Of a stretch of 19,689 nucleotides of DNA, positions 1 to 8,271 are shown in pieces. The notes below the pieces were generated by a model, which saw nothing but the letters and a program-made list of their open reading frames with translations, was not told where the DNA came from and ran no database searches. The position numbers were made by a program, and so were the translations under genes. Position 1 is the stretch's first letter, and each line of letters begins with the position of its first letter. The stretch is from S012-113 sp965368405 (GTDB lineage: Bacteria; Bacteroidota; Bacteroidia; Cytophagales; Cyclobacteriaceae), in assembly GCA_965368405.1 (NCBI GenBank), contig CBDUMS010000073.1, forward strand, positions 1 through 19,689, given 5' to 3'.

Positions 1-1586
1 GTAAGCTTGTGCATTTCCCAGTCGAACGTAGACAAGTCTTCCTTATTAAACATGCTAACATCGTTATAGCCACAAGAACGAGCGATAACCTTAATTAGCT
101 GATTACTGGCAGTAAAGAAATTGTGCAGCCTTTCTGCAGATTTCTCAATCAGCAATCGAGATCTTAGGTTATCTTTTTGAGTAGCAATACCTACGGGGCA
201 GTTATTGGTATGGCAGGCGCGCATACCTAGGCAGCCAATAGCCTGCAATGCCGAGTTCGACACTGCGATGGCATCGGCACCGAGCATCATTGCTTTTGCA
301 AAATCTGCCGCTACTCGCAAGCCTCCGGTGGCAATTAAGGTTATATGAGCGTTATTTGTTTCATCGAGATATTTACGCGCTCTGGCGAGTGCAGGAATCG
401 TAGGAACATTGATATTATCACGTAGCACCAAAGGAGCGGCTCCGGTACCGCCACCTCGCCCATCCAGAATAATATAATCCACCCCTACATCGAGTGCAAA
501 CTGAATATCCTTTTCAAGATGGCTAGCCGCAATTTTAAAACCAATGGGGATCCCTCCTGTTACCTCTCTCACGTTGTTAGCGAAGTCCTTAAAGTCTTCA
601 ACACCTATTAAATCTGTAAAAGTAGCCGGGCTTATCGCTGATTCGCCTGGGTTCAACCCCCTCACTGCTGCGATCTCGCCTTGCACCTTATTGCCTGGTA
701 AGTGGCCGCCAGTACCTGTTTTTGCACCTTGACCTCCTTTAAAATGAAAGGCTTGAACATTTTCGAGCTTGTCCCAACTAAACCCAAATTGGGCCGAAGC
801 TAGTTCATAGAAATAACGAGAATTATTTGCTTGCTCATCAGGCAGCATTCCTCCTTCACCCGAACAGATACCCGTACCAGCCTTCTCAGCACCAATAGAT
901 AAGGCAATCTTTGCCTCGCGACTAAGCGCTCCAAAACTCATATCCGAAACAAATAGCGGAATTTCCAATTCCAAAGGATTTTCTGCTTGTGGCCCAATGA
1001 CAACTTTCGTTCTAACGGATACATCGTCGAGCAATGGCTTTTTATGGAGTTGTGCTGGTAGAAACTGGATTGATTCCCATTTGGGAAGCGTGTTCCTATC
1101 TACACCCATGGCCGAAGTGAACCCATGGTGACCCAGTTTAGAAAGTCCATCACGGGCTAATTCCTGAATTTGACGAGTATAAGGCTCAGTATTTTCAGGA
1201 TGAGTATCAGCATAAGTACCTTGGTATTCATCTCGCTGAAAGGGCTGCGGGTTATTATTTTCAAAACTTAAAACCTCTTTACGAGCAACCCATACATAGC
1301 CATCCTTAATTATTTCCGTGAACTTATGCAGTTTCTCAGCATTATTATAAGCGCTAACCCCCGTATCATAGCGGTAATCCCAGTTATGTAATCCACATAT
1401 AAGATCATCCCCTACGATTACCCCATCCGACATCAAGGCGCCACGATGTTGGCAGCGTCCGTAGAGAACAGAAACATTATCACCATAGCGAATAAGGACT
1501 AAGTCAGTATTTTCGGCTAGAGCATGAACAGGTGTTTTTTCACTCAGTTCATTGAGTGCTATAAGTTGAATGAGGTCTTGAGACAT
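1..1586 (-). CDS. Rieske 2Fe-2S / glutamate-synthase-like FMN oxidoreductase (3' end cut by window edge)
   Basis: The reading frame is open from ATG at 1584-1586 to the left edge, giving 528 full codons and no stop. Residues 30-105 form a Rieske domain: C45-Q-H47 and C64-G-L-H67 match the CxH...CxxH pattern that binds a 2Fe-2S cluster. From about residue 150 the protein matches the FMN-binding central domain of glutamate synthase (GltB): GGQGAKTGTGGH, the ESAISP segment and GGRGGGTGAAP. C452, C458 and C463 keep the C-x5-C-x4-C spacing and the NCPVGIATQ context of the GltB 3Fe-4S site. There is no N-terminal glutamine amidotransferase domain and no signal peptide, so it is probably cytoplasmic. 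The family is usually called FMN-binding glutamate synthase-related; the true substrate is unknown. I infer that the Rieske cluster supplies electrons in place of GltD. It lies 154 bases downstream of the CotH gene on the same strand. Family assignment is firm, function is not. Confidence 0.9.
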   Translation of the reverse strand, partial: MSQDLIQLIALNELSEKTPVHALAENTDLVLIRYGDNVSVLYGRCQHRGALMSDGVIVGDDLICGLHNWDYRYDTGVSAYNNAEKLHKFTEIIKDGYVWVARKEVLSFENNNPQPFQRDEYQGTYADTHPENTEPYTRQIQELARDGLSKLGHHGFTSAMGVDRNTLPKWESIQFLPAQLHKKPLLDDVSVRTKVVIGPQAENPLELEIPLFVSDMSFGALSREAKIALSIGAEKAGTGICSGEGGMLPDEQANNSRYFYELASAQFGFSWDKLENVQAFHFKGGQGAKTGTGGHLPGNKVQGEIAAVRGLNPGESAISPATFTDLIGVEDFKDFANNVREVTGGIPIGFKIAASHLEKDIQFALDVGVDYIILDGRGGGTGAAPLVLRDNINVPTIPALARARKYLDETNNAHITLIATGGLRVAADFAKAMMLGADAIAVSNSALQAIGCLGMRACHTNNCPVGIATQKDNLRSRLLIEKSAERLHNFFTASNQLIKVIARSCGYNDVSMFNKEDLSTFDWEMHKL

Positions 1587-1725
1587 AATAATTAAAGCAT
1601 TGTTGTTTGAAAAGTACTGATGAAGGTACAGTTTTTTGATTACATCTGACCCTGAAAGTAACTACGTATGTGACTGCACTTAGCAGTAATCACCTATTGG
1701 GAAACGGACGGCATTTGTCATAAGA

Positions 1726-1740
1726 GAAGCTAAGAGCTTC
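1726..1740 (-). terminator. Weak hairpin just after the CotH-type gene
   Basis: On the minus strand the stop codon (1741-1743) is followed at once by GAAGCT-CTT-AGCTTC, a perfect 6-bp stem with a 3-base loop. The following bases, TCTTATG, are only weakly T-rich. It could be a weak terminator or a 3' end-stabilising hairpin between this gene and the oxidoreductase gene that starts at 1586. Confidence 0.3.
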
Positions 1741-4344
1741 TTAATGCGAAATGATGATTTTTTGGTTGTAATACCCAGTATTTAACTGAATTTCAATAAG
1801 ATATACCGATCTATCCAATCCATCTATTAAGAGGTTGTGTTCTGTAGAACCTGGGTGAACCTCAATCTTTTTTCGGCCGTTTAAGTCATAAACTTTTATC
1901 GCAATTATTTTACTATCCGCGCGAATCGTAATGATATTACTAGCAGGGTTAGGGTAAACGCTAATTGCTTCATCTCTCTCCAGATCAGAAAGACTGGTCC
2001 TTATAAATTGAGCTGCTCGCCAGTTTTGCGGATCATTATTATCGAGAGCAAGATCAATCAATTCAAGAAAAAATCCATCCCCGTCTGCTTCCTCTGGCCA
2101 AGGGGCATCATCAGAATAGGTAACCTCATCGATTACAGTACCAAATGCGTTAAGCAATTCTATTCGTTGACCTCCATTGCTTAAGCTTCTCGAAAATTCG
2201 TCGGTTGGGGCATACCCATAGGTTTCAGTAAACACTTCTGTATTATTTGCCAGCATTACACTACTACCACTAGCTAATTGAAAAAACGCCGGAAATTGAT
2301 AAACGAGGCCTGTACCACCTATATACACACCGGTTAGATCGGCTACCTCACCGCCATTATTAGTTATCTCTATAAATTCGCGATCCTTCTCCCCTGTTCC
2401 ATCAGCAGTCATTGGGTGATAGTTTATTTTAGATATCACCAGTTCTGGTAGATCAGGCATGGTGCACCCAGCACTTGATTGAAGTTCTGATGTAATCCAG
2501 AATATTCTTTCAGTTAACCATTGCTTCATAGCCACGATATGTGCCTCATGGTCACCAATGGTACCCCAACGCATGTTTTCTCGCTCCACAGCTTCCGATA
2601 TCCTATTTACAACATCATCGATCAAAAGATTTATCTGCTCAGGGTGTAGCGATTGCCCCGGTTCAGTAAGTTTAAGCCAGCGTTTACTCAGGTAGCATTT
2701 AAAAGTAGGATCATCGTATAAATCCTTCCAGAACTTAGCGCCTACATTTCCGCCATCATCGAACTGCCATACATCGGTATGACTACGATCGAAACCCCAC
2801 TCGAACAGATCATTACCAAAAGTCAGGTTAAAGTCCCAAACCGGACCCGCGCGCAACTTGCCATTACGGTCTTTATGAAAGAACGTACTGAACTGATATG
2901 CATCAACATTAGACGCCAACTCATTAATGATAATAAAATCGATAAAGGAAGGAATATCAATAATAGACGGATAGCCGTAGGCTAAGGAAACATTATTGGA
3001 AGCCGCTGCACCACTCAGGTTAAAAAACTGATCCTGGATATAATTGTTTTGTTGAAAAGTTACCGTAGTTGGTTTAGGGTGTTCATGAATAAAGGCTGTA
3101 AAGTAGCCATCTACATAACTTTCCATCCACCATGCCGCCTGATCGGAACCTTCTGTCTTATCGGCCTTGGTAATGTAACCACCGGTCAAATCATCACCAG
3201 AATTGTCGGAAGGATCTATTTTATTAATATCTATACGGTTATCGTCCGCTTTTAGCTTTTCTTGTAAAACATAAAGGCCCTGATAAACGCCATTAAGAAT
3301 AACTTCACAATATACTCCTCGTGAAGCGTACTGACCTATTTTTAATGATAGCTGATAACTAAGAAAATCCCTCATAAGTGACGGATCGTATGCAAATCCA
3401 TTAAGTATCCAATCATTTTCTTTCGGCATCCCTAATAGGCTTACATTATCCTTATCTCCTGTTAGGTTATACGTTGTAAAGGCATACTGTTTTTTTGGTA
3501 GAAACGAAGATGTTGAACCCCGGTATTCGATTTCAATAGGGCCGTTATAATCAAGACTGCTTGCATTCATAGCATCACTTACAAAATTCCTAGATCCACT
3601 TCCATTATCTATAATTGTCATTGTAGCAGGAATTTTTGGCTCATCAGGTATTTCCAGTCCACCTGTAGTTTCAATAATAACTATCGGAAGGTTTGATGAC
3701 TCCAGGATAACTTCTTGCGAATGAAATGGTTCATCAAACCAATCAGGAACAGGGGAATAATCTCTATTCGTAGAGTTAATCCCAAACGAGACGGTAGGAA
3801 TTGAGGTCATATCAGAAGAGGAAGCATCCCAATTATGAATTTCTATTGCCAGAATATTCGCACCTTCAAGCAATATGTTTTTATCGATTTCAAATCGTTC
3901 AGGGTCCATATTGCGATATAATAAGGCTTCATGGTCTCCGTCAGCAAGTTGATTATAACCAGGCACCGTACCTGAGATTAGTGATCGCGCTATTTCTGTA
4001 CCATTAATATAGGCCACAAAGCCATCGTCATAATCCATATCCAGTAATACTGCTTCAATGTCAGCGAGCGTAGAGATACTGAACTGCTTTCGCATATAGA
4101 GGGAAATGCTAGGTGCGATTATCGTAGCATCGTCATTATCGCCATAACCGATACCCGAAGGCCCATTATTCCAGCCTGAATCGTTATAGCCAGGCTGTAA
4201 CCAACTAATATCGGGTTGAGAATTTGGCACCAGATATTGCCATGTATCGCCTGGTAAAACTGAACTTTCCCAATGGTTGATCTGAGCAACAGATGCCATA
4301 GAGCTAAGAATAAGCACTAATAAAATAAGTTTAATCTGCTTCAT
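1741..4344 (-). CDS. Secreted CotH-kinase / lamin-tail-domain protein with T9SS sorting tail
   Basis: This 867-residue exported protein begins with a signal peptide (basic MKQIK, leucine-rich core, end near SVAQ). The N-terminal 200 residues include a GDTWQYL...GIGYGDNDD segment typical of the beta-sandwich found ahead of CotH domains. A CotH-kinase domain spans about 230-620, with PKKQYAF, the RDFLSYQLS region, GVYQGLYVLQE and the hallmark GPVWDFNLTFGN near 499-510. A lamin-tail domain (LVISKINYHP...REFIEITNN) covers about 632-750. The last 75 residues (ISVYPNPAS... to the KIIIS end) are a type A C-terminal sorting domain for type IX secretion, so it should be released or held at the cell surface. 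CotH domains can be protein kinases; the substrate here is unknown. An ATG 72 bases upstream (4416) is in frame, but it precedes the signal peptide and lies next to the likely -7 promoter box, so I take 4344 as the start. Confidence 0.9.
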   Translation of the reverse strand: MKQIKLILLVLILSSMASVAQINHWESSVLPGDTWQYLVPNSQPDISWLQPGYNDSGWNNGPSGIGYGDNDDATIIAPSISLYMRKQFSISTLADIEAVLLDMDYDDGFVAYINGTEIARSLISGTVPGYNQLADGDHEALLYRNMDPERFEIDKNILLEGANILAIEIHNWDASSSDMTSIPTVSFGINSTNRDYSPVPDWFDEPFHSQEVILESSNLPIVIIETTGGLEIPDEPKIPATMTIIDNGSGSRNFVSDAMNASSLDYNGPIEIEYRGSTSSFLPKKQYAFTTYNLTGDKDNVSLLGMPKENDWILNGFAYDPSLMRDFLSYQLSLKIGQYASRGVYCEVILNGVYQGLYVLQEKLKADDNRIDINKIDPSDNSGDDLTGGYITKADKTEGSDQAAWWMESYVDGYFTAFIHEHPKPTTVTFQQNNYIQDQFFNLSGAAASNNVSLAYGYPSIIDIPSFIDFIIINELASNVDAYQFSTFFHKDRNGKLRAGPVWDFNLTFGNDLFEWGFDRSHTDVWQFDDGGNVGAKFWKDLYDDPTFKCYLSKRWLKLTEPGQSLHPEQINLLIDDVVNRISEAVERENMRWGTIGDHEAHIVAMKQWLTERIFWITSELQSSAGCTMPDLPELVISKINYHPMTADGTGEKDREFIEITNNGGEVADLTGVYIGGTGLVYQFPAFFQLASGSSVMLANNTEVFTETYGYAPTDEFSRSLSNGGQRIELLNAFGTVIDEVTYSDDAPWPEEADGDGFFLELIDLALDNNDPQNWRAAQFIRTSLSDLERDEAISVYPNPASNIITIRADSKIIAIKVYDLNGRKKIEVHPGSTEHNLLIDGLDRSVYLIEIQLNTGYYNQKIIISH

Positions 4345-4418
4345 GTGTTGGGAATTCTTTCTTTGGCCGACCTTATTCAGTGTGCTTCGATTATGCAAAA
4401 AAATTACGCTAACCATGA

Positions 4419-4426
4419 CAAAGCTA
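4419..4426 (-). promoter_or_regulatory. Bacteroidota-type -7 box for the CotH-type gene
   Basis: The minus strand reads TAGCTTTG, an exact match to TAnnTTTG. Transcription would start near 4412, giving a leader of roughly 70 bases before ATG 4344 and leaving ATG 4416 outside the transcript. No clear -33 TTG element is visible at the usual distance, so the call rests on the -7 box and its position. Confidence 0.4.
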
Positions 4427-4588
4427 TACTACATTTCTATCAGAACCATTTTATTGGTTTAGAAGTTACTGATACATGACCCAGAAGTAGCTTAGCAAAG
4501 TCAGGTTCTAATGTGATTATAGCTAGGCTAGATTAGCTCGTGTCTTTATAAACCTTCACTGGCAGTCGTTCCTTTATGAAACCCTTGC

Positions 4589-4596
4589 TAAATTTG
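4589..4596 (+). promoter_or_regulatory. Bacteroidota-type -7 box for the IF-2-N-like gene
   Basis: TAAATTTG matches TAnnTTTG exactly and ends 22 bases before ATG 4619, so the leader would be short (about 15 bases). A -33 TTG element is not evident. The 274 bases between 4344 and 4619 hold this box, the divergent box at 4419-4426 and no gene that I can see. Confidence 0.4.
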
Positions 4597-4618
4597 TCAA
4601 GCTCAAAAAAATCAACCT

Positions 4619-5467
4619 ATGAGACTTGGCCAAATAGCAAGAAGATACGATATCTCCAACCAGGAAGTAAATTCCTATATAAAAAAATTAGACCCGTCCT
4701 CCCCTACACTCCACCCCAATGCCAAATTAGATGAGCAACTAGAGGCGCAGTTAATCGCCTATTATGACGATTTTCTTGGAGCTCCAGCTCAAAAAGTTGT
4801 TGTTGAGGAAGATATAGCCGAAGTCGAGGATCTTGCAAAAGAGGATGAGCAAGAGCAAGAGGTCTTTGACGAGCGTATAGATACCGTTGTGGAATCTATT
4901 GAACTGCCTCCTGTTGAGCATTCTGAAGTGCCGCAACCTGAACCTATAAAAGAGAGAGAAACGATAGAAACCGACAGATTATTAGAACTACTTGAGTCTG
5001 AAGATGAAGAGGTTGATTTAAGTACAATCACTCATATTAAGGTGCCGAAAAAAGAACTAAGCGGGCTTAAAGTAGTTGGTAAGATCGAAATTGAAGAACC
5101 CAAAAAGAAGGCACCAAAAGAGAATGATGGTACCGAGGAAAGTGAACAACAACAAGATCGAAGAAAAAGGCGTGAAAAACGGGTATTGAGTGATGAAGAA
5201 AGAGAAAAACGCCGTTTAATCGCGAAAAGAAAGAAGGAAGAATACGAGGCAAGACAAGAAAAGAGGCGCTTAGAGCAAGAAGAGCGAAACAGGAAAGCTG
5301 CTCGAAAAGCTCATTACGAAAAAAAGCTAGCGAAAGCTGCCACTGTAAAGAAAGCAAAAAAAGCTCCGGTTAAATCAGAGATTATAACATCGGAGGTTTA
5401 TATGCCAGAACCCCAAAAGCCTAAAACCATATTTGGAAGATTCTGGAAGTGGTTAAATTCCTATTAA
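4619..5467 (+). CDS. Highly charged protein resembling an isolated IF-2 N-terminal region
   Basis: This 282-residue protein has no signal peptide. Residues 1-25 (MRLGQIARRYDISNQEVNSY) resemble the IF2_N module at the start of bacterial translation initiation factor IF-2, a small helix-turn-helix-like fold. Residues 60-135 are strongly acidic. Residues 138-166 contain IKVPKKELSGLKVVGKIEIEE, similar to the GLKVVGKI-type linker I recall from the N-terminal extension of Bacteroidota IF-2. Residues 165-250 are almost all K, R and E and should form a long charged helix or coiled coil. The C-terminus is aromatic and basic (KTIFGRFWKWLNSY). There is no GTPase domain. A nucleic-acid or ribosome-associated role is possible but is only an inference. 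It is 61 bases upstream of the transglutaminase lipoprotein gene on the same strand and may be co-transcribed with it. The gene is secure; the name is descriptive. Confidence 0.8.
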   Translation: MRLGQIARRYDISNQEVNSYIKKLDPSSPTLHPNAKLDEQLEAQLIAYYDDFLGAPAQKVVVEEDIAEVEDLAKEDEQEQEVFDERIDTVVESIELPPVEHSEVPQPEPIKERETIETDRLLELLESEDEEVDLSTITHIKVPKKELSGLKVVGKIEIEEPKKKAPKENDGTEESEQQQDRRKRREKRVLSDEEREKRRLIAKRKKEEYEARQEKRRLEQEERNRKAARKAHYEKKLAKAATVKKAKKAPVKSEIITSEVYMPEPQKPKTIFGRFWKWLNSY

Positions 5468-5528
5468 TAACATCATAACCATCTGAGATTAGCTTTTTAA
5501 GGGCAAACCTGCTGCAAACTAAAAAACT

Positions 5529-6911
5529 ATGAAAATCCGAATTCATAAATCATTTCTACTTAGTCTAATGCTTTTTGTATTGGTCTTTCTTAGTAGCTGT
5601 CAAAATAACACTACTGATGAGGATAGTCAAGAAAAATCCTCCGCAGAACTAGCTGAAAAAGTGAGTATAGCCGATGTAGAACGTGGTATTCGGGAAAATA
5701 TCAAGTCACAAACGATCGAAAATGATGGTCTATTTAGATTTACTAACGATACCACTGAGTTTAGTTTAAAATTAGTTCGTGTTCATACGGAGTATCTATC
5801 GGTATTGAGCCCAACTCAATTCTTTGCCTGTGTAGACCTGGCCACTGCAGATGGCGACGTCTATGACATGGATTTTTTCCTTGAAGGTAGTCGAGAAAAA
5901 ATGAAGGTAACCCGTACAACTTTACATAAGCTTAACGGTAAGCCATATTATACCTGGAAGCAGAAAAAGGATAAAACCTGGTTCACAGTCCCTGTTGCGG
6001 AGGCGTCGAATGAATTATTAGGTGTAATTGAAAATCGGGATGAGTTTGTTTTTACCTATAAGGTTGAATTACCGGTAATTACAGAAATGGCTGAGCTATG
6101 GATACCGATTGCTGTTAGTGATCGATATCAGACCATAGAAACCATAGCGTTTAATGTGCCCGATACGCATGAGATTCTTAAGGATGACGCTAATCAGAAC
6201 TCGATACTATATGCCCGATTAGGTCCGGAACACAGCGGCAGCGAAGTGTTAATTAAATACCAGGTTAACCGACTTGAAAAAGGGCCTTATCGTGGTGATA
6301 ACGAAGACCTTGTCCGCTACCTACAACCAAGTATTTTAATGCCTGTTGGAGATCGTTTTGGTGCAATTTCAGAGGATATAATAAACAAAAAGCAAGCGGA
6401 CACAGATTTAACCAAAGCTCGAGCGATTTACGATTATGTTATTGAAAATGTGCGCTATGCAAAACAAGGCGTATATGGAACCGGCGACGCTAACTATGCA
6501 TGCGATTCCAAATCGGGCAATTGCACTGAATTTCATTCATTATTCATTTCACTTGCTAGGTCAGCGGGTATTCCAGCACGATTTGCTGTTGGTGCAGCCA
6601 TACCCTCATCTCGGGATGAAGGTGGAGTTGATGGGTATCATTGTTGGGCGGAGTTCTATGCCGATGATAAATGGTGGCCTGTAGACATAAGCGAAGCAGA
6701 TAAATACACCGCACTGGCAACCTACTATTTTGGTCATCATCCAGCCAATAGGATTGAATTTAGTCGCGGCCGCGATATCGCACCATCGCAGATGCCCCAA
6801 TCGGGACCTATTAATTTCTTGGCTTATCCGGTTCTTGAGGTAAATGGTACCGTAGAAAAAGCTGAAACAAGTTTCAGCTTTACAAGAATAAGCCAGCAGT
6901 CATCGCTTTAG
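5529..6911 (+). CDS. Transglutaminase-like domain lipoprotein
   Basis: This 460-residue protein starts with a lipoprotein signal: basic MKIRIHK, a hydrophobic stretch and lipobox LSSC with the lipidated cysteine near residue 24. The mature start (QNNTTDEDSQE) is polar and acidic. Residues about 60-270 look like an all-beta region. A transglutaminase-like (papain-fold) core follows at about 295-400, with the catalytic triad complete: C332 in GNCTEFHS, H371 in GYHCWAEFY and D386 in PVDIS. Bacterial members of this fold act as proteases, amidases or cross-linkers, often on peptides or cell-wall material; the substrate here is unknown. The cell-envelope location is predicted from the signal only. 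A near-match to a -7 box (TAGCTTTT, 5490-5497) lies upstream, so the gene might have its own promoter as well as read-through from the gene before. It converges with the small lipoprotein gene ending at 6943. Confidence 0.88.
   Translation: MKIRIHKSFLLSLMLFVLVFLSSCQNNTTDEDSQEKSSAELAEKVSIADVERGIRENIKSQTIENDGLFRFTNDTTEFSLKLVRVHTEYLSVLSPTQFFACVDLATADGDVYDMDFFLEGSREKMKVTRTTLHKLNGKPYYTWKQKKDKTWFTVPVAEASNELLGVIENRDEFVFTYKVELPVITEMAELWIPIAVSDRYQTIETIAFNVPDTHEILKDDANQNSILYARLGPEHSGSEVLIKYQVNRLEKGPYRGDNEDLVRYLQPSILMPVGDRFGAISEDIINKKQADTDLTKARAIYDYVIENVRYAKQGVYGTGDANYACDSKSGNCTEFHSLFISLARSAGIPARFAVGAAIPSSRDEGGVDGYHCWAEFYADDKWWPVDISEADKYTALATYYFGHHPANRIEFSRGRDIAPSQMPQSGPINFLAYPVLEVNGTVEKAETSFSFTRISQQSSL
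6858..6881 (-). terminator. Intrinsic terminator for the small acidic lipoprotein, inside the converging coding region
   Basis: The sequence is a perfect 11-bp inverted repeat, AAAGCTGAAAC and GTTTCAGCTTT, separated by 2 bases. Read on the minus strand, the GC-containing stem is followed by a TTTTTC run, as in a Rho-independent terminator, and it lies 62-85 bases past the stop of the lipoprotein gene. On the plus strand it encodes part of the last 20 residues of the transglutaminase-like protein (around KAETSFSF), and the T-run there is only three bases. It may work in both directions. Confidence 0.5.
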
Positions 6912-6942
6912 CTTTGAGCTGCTAGGCTTAAGAAGCAAATCT

Positions 6943-7197
6943 TTATTGAGCAGATGTTGTGTCTGCAGGATGCTCACCACCTTCCGAAGAACTATCAGAT
7001 GGATGTTCGTCGCCACCAGTAGGGTGTTCGCCCGAAGGATGTTCGTCGCCGCTTTCAGCTGCTTCTTCCACAACTTCGGTTTCTTCTTCCTCATTATTGC
7101 TTGCAGTACCGCAAGAGCTAAGCGTAACAGCCATTAAAAAAGAAAGCGCTAATAAACTTACAGAAGCCAGTTTTAACTTTTCTAATAAATACTTCAT
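6943..7197 (-). CDS. Small, very acidic lipoprotein with EHP repeats
   Basis: This 84-residue protein has a lipoprotein signal peptide of 28 residues with lipobox LSSC (C29). The mature part has about 17 acidic residues, no lysine or arginine and no aromatic residue, so it should be unfolded. It carries four EHP motifs at about 52, 57, 64 and 75, mostly in GEHP or DEHP form, after a glutamate run (EEEETE). Regular histidines in an acidic tail could bind metal ions, but that is only a guess. Similar short EHP-rich lipoproteins occur in Bacteroidota as hypothetical proteins. Codons of the opposite strand also stay open here, but the signal peptide and lipobox mark the minus strand as the real gene. 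It is 161 bases downstream of the ppk2 gene on the same strand. Confidence 0.8.
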   Translation of the reverse strand: MKYLLEKLKLASVSLLALSFLMAVTLSSCGTASNNEEEETEVVEEAAESGDEHPSGEHPTGGDEHPSDSSSEGGEHPADTTSAQ

Positions 7198-7358
7198 CGA
7201 TTTTTTGGGTTTAGGTTAATAGAAAATAAATATGTTCAAGCTAAGATAGAAAAGTAGGCCAAATATTGAACATACTATTACCAGAAACCTTAATTCTCCC
7301 CTACACTATGGTATAATGCTGAGAATCCTTGGTATTTAACACTGATTTCTTTCGAGTT

Positions 7359-8150
7359 CTAGAATCGATCTGGCACAAAGGATTGATAGTCCATTGGTGG
7401 TCTAACATAATTACGATGTTCCGGTAATGGTGGCAAATCGATTTTTGGAAACTCTGTTTTTTCGTATGGGATAAGTGAAAGCAAATGTGCAATACAATTT
7501 AGCCGAGCTCTTTTTTTATCGTCGGCGTTAACCACATACCATGGGCATTGCTTAGTGTCGGTATACGAAAACATTTCGTCCTTGGCTTTGGAATAATCTA
7601 GCCATTTTGAACGAGATTCAAGATCCATAGGGCTAAACTTCCATCGTTTTAATGAATTATCGATGCGAGCTTTAAACCTTTTCTCTTGAATTTCATCGCT
7701 GACGGAAAACCAATACTTAATCAGAATTATGCCCGATCGTTCAAGCATACGCTCAAATTCTGGACAAGATCGTAAAAACTCTTCGTATTCAGCGTCTGTA
7801 CAGAAGCCCATAACCTTCTCCACTCCTGCTCTGTTGTACCAACTACGGTCGAAGAGTACAATTTCTCCGGCTGCAGGAAGATGTGGAACATAGCGTTGGA
7901 AATACCATTGGCTTTTCTCGCGTTCGGTTGGCGTCCCCAAAGCAACAACCCGACAGACTCTGGGGTTTAATGGTTCGGTGATTCGTTTAATTACACCACC
8001 TTTACCAGCAGCATCCCTACCTTCAAAGATAACCACTACCTTTAGCCCTTCGGATTTCACCCATTCCTGTAAATAAACCAGCTGCTCATGCAATTTTGCC
8101 AATTCCTTTTCATAAACATTCTTACTCAATTTTGTAATAGGCTTCTCCAT
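7359..8150 (-). CDS. ppk2: Polyphosphate kinase 2 family protein
   Basis: This 263-residue cytoplasmic enzyme moves phosphate between inorganic polyphosphate and nucleotides. The P-loop is GRDAAGKGG (G44, D46, K50), Walker B is LFDRSWYNR with D101 and R102, and the lid region includes NSLKRWKFSP around 165-174. Length and motifs fit a one-domain PPK2, the kind usually linked to making ATP or GTP from polyphosphate; which nucleotide it prefers cannot be read from the sequence. ATG 8150 gives the usual family N-terminus (a short lead, then helix KNVYEKELAKLHEQL). An in-frame ATG at 8204 would add 18 residues that do not look like the family, so it is less likely. The gene is divergent from the SulP transporter gene, with 121 bases between them. 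Confidence 0.93.
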   Translation of the reverse strand: MEKPITKLSKNVYEKELAKLHEQLVYLQEWVKSEGLKVVVIFEGRDAAGKGGVIKRITEPLNPRVCRVVALGTPTEREKSQWYFQRYVPHLPAAGEIVLFDRSWYNRAGVEKVMGFCTDAEYEEFLRSCPEFERMLERSGIILIKYWFSVSDEIQEKRFKARIDNSLKRWKFSPMDLESRSKWLDYSKAKDEMFSYTDTKQCPWYVVNADDKKRARLNCIAHLLSLIPYEKTEFPKIDLPPLPEHRNYVRPPMDYQSFVPDRF

Positions 8151-8271
8151 TGTACTCTTAGGTAGTTTTATGCTGCAATCTACCAAAATTGCTGAGAGGC
8201 GCAAATGATTTATATCAGTACAGTTAAATGAACAGTCATTAAACCAATAGAATAATTAACTATATTTAAAC

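Noticed and set aside
544..732. Plus-strand frame of 62 codons
   Set aside because: It lies wholly inside the Rieske/glutamate-synthase-like gene on the minus strand, whose conserved motifs cover the same bases.
4789..5031. Serine-rich minus-strand frame
   Set aside because: It is the antisense of the acidic GAA/GAG/GAT-rich stretch of the IF-2-N-like gene, which naturally reads as serines.
6946..7219. Plus-strand frames over the small lipoprotein gene
   Set aside because: The minus strand has a signal peptide, lipobox and biased acidic composition; the plus frames are serine- or cysteine-rich shadows.
8261..8268. TATATTTA as a -7 box for the SulP gene
   Set aside because: One mismatch to TAnnTTTG and only three bases from the GTG start, leaving no room for a leader.
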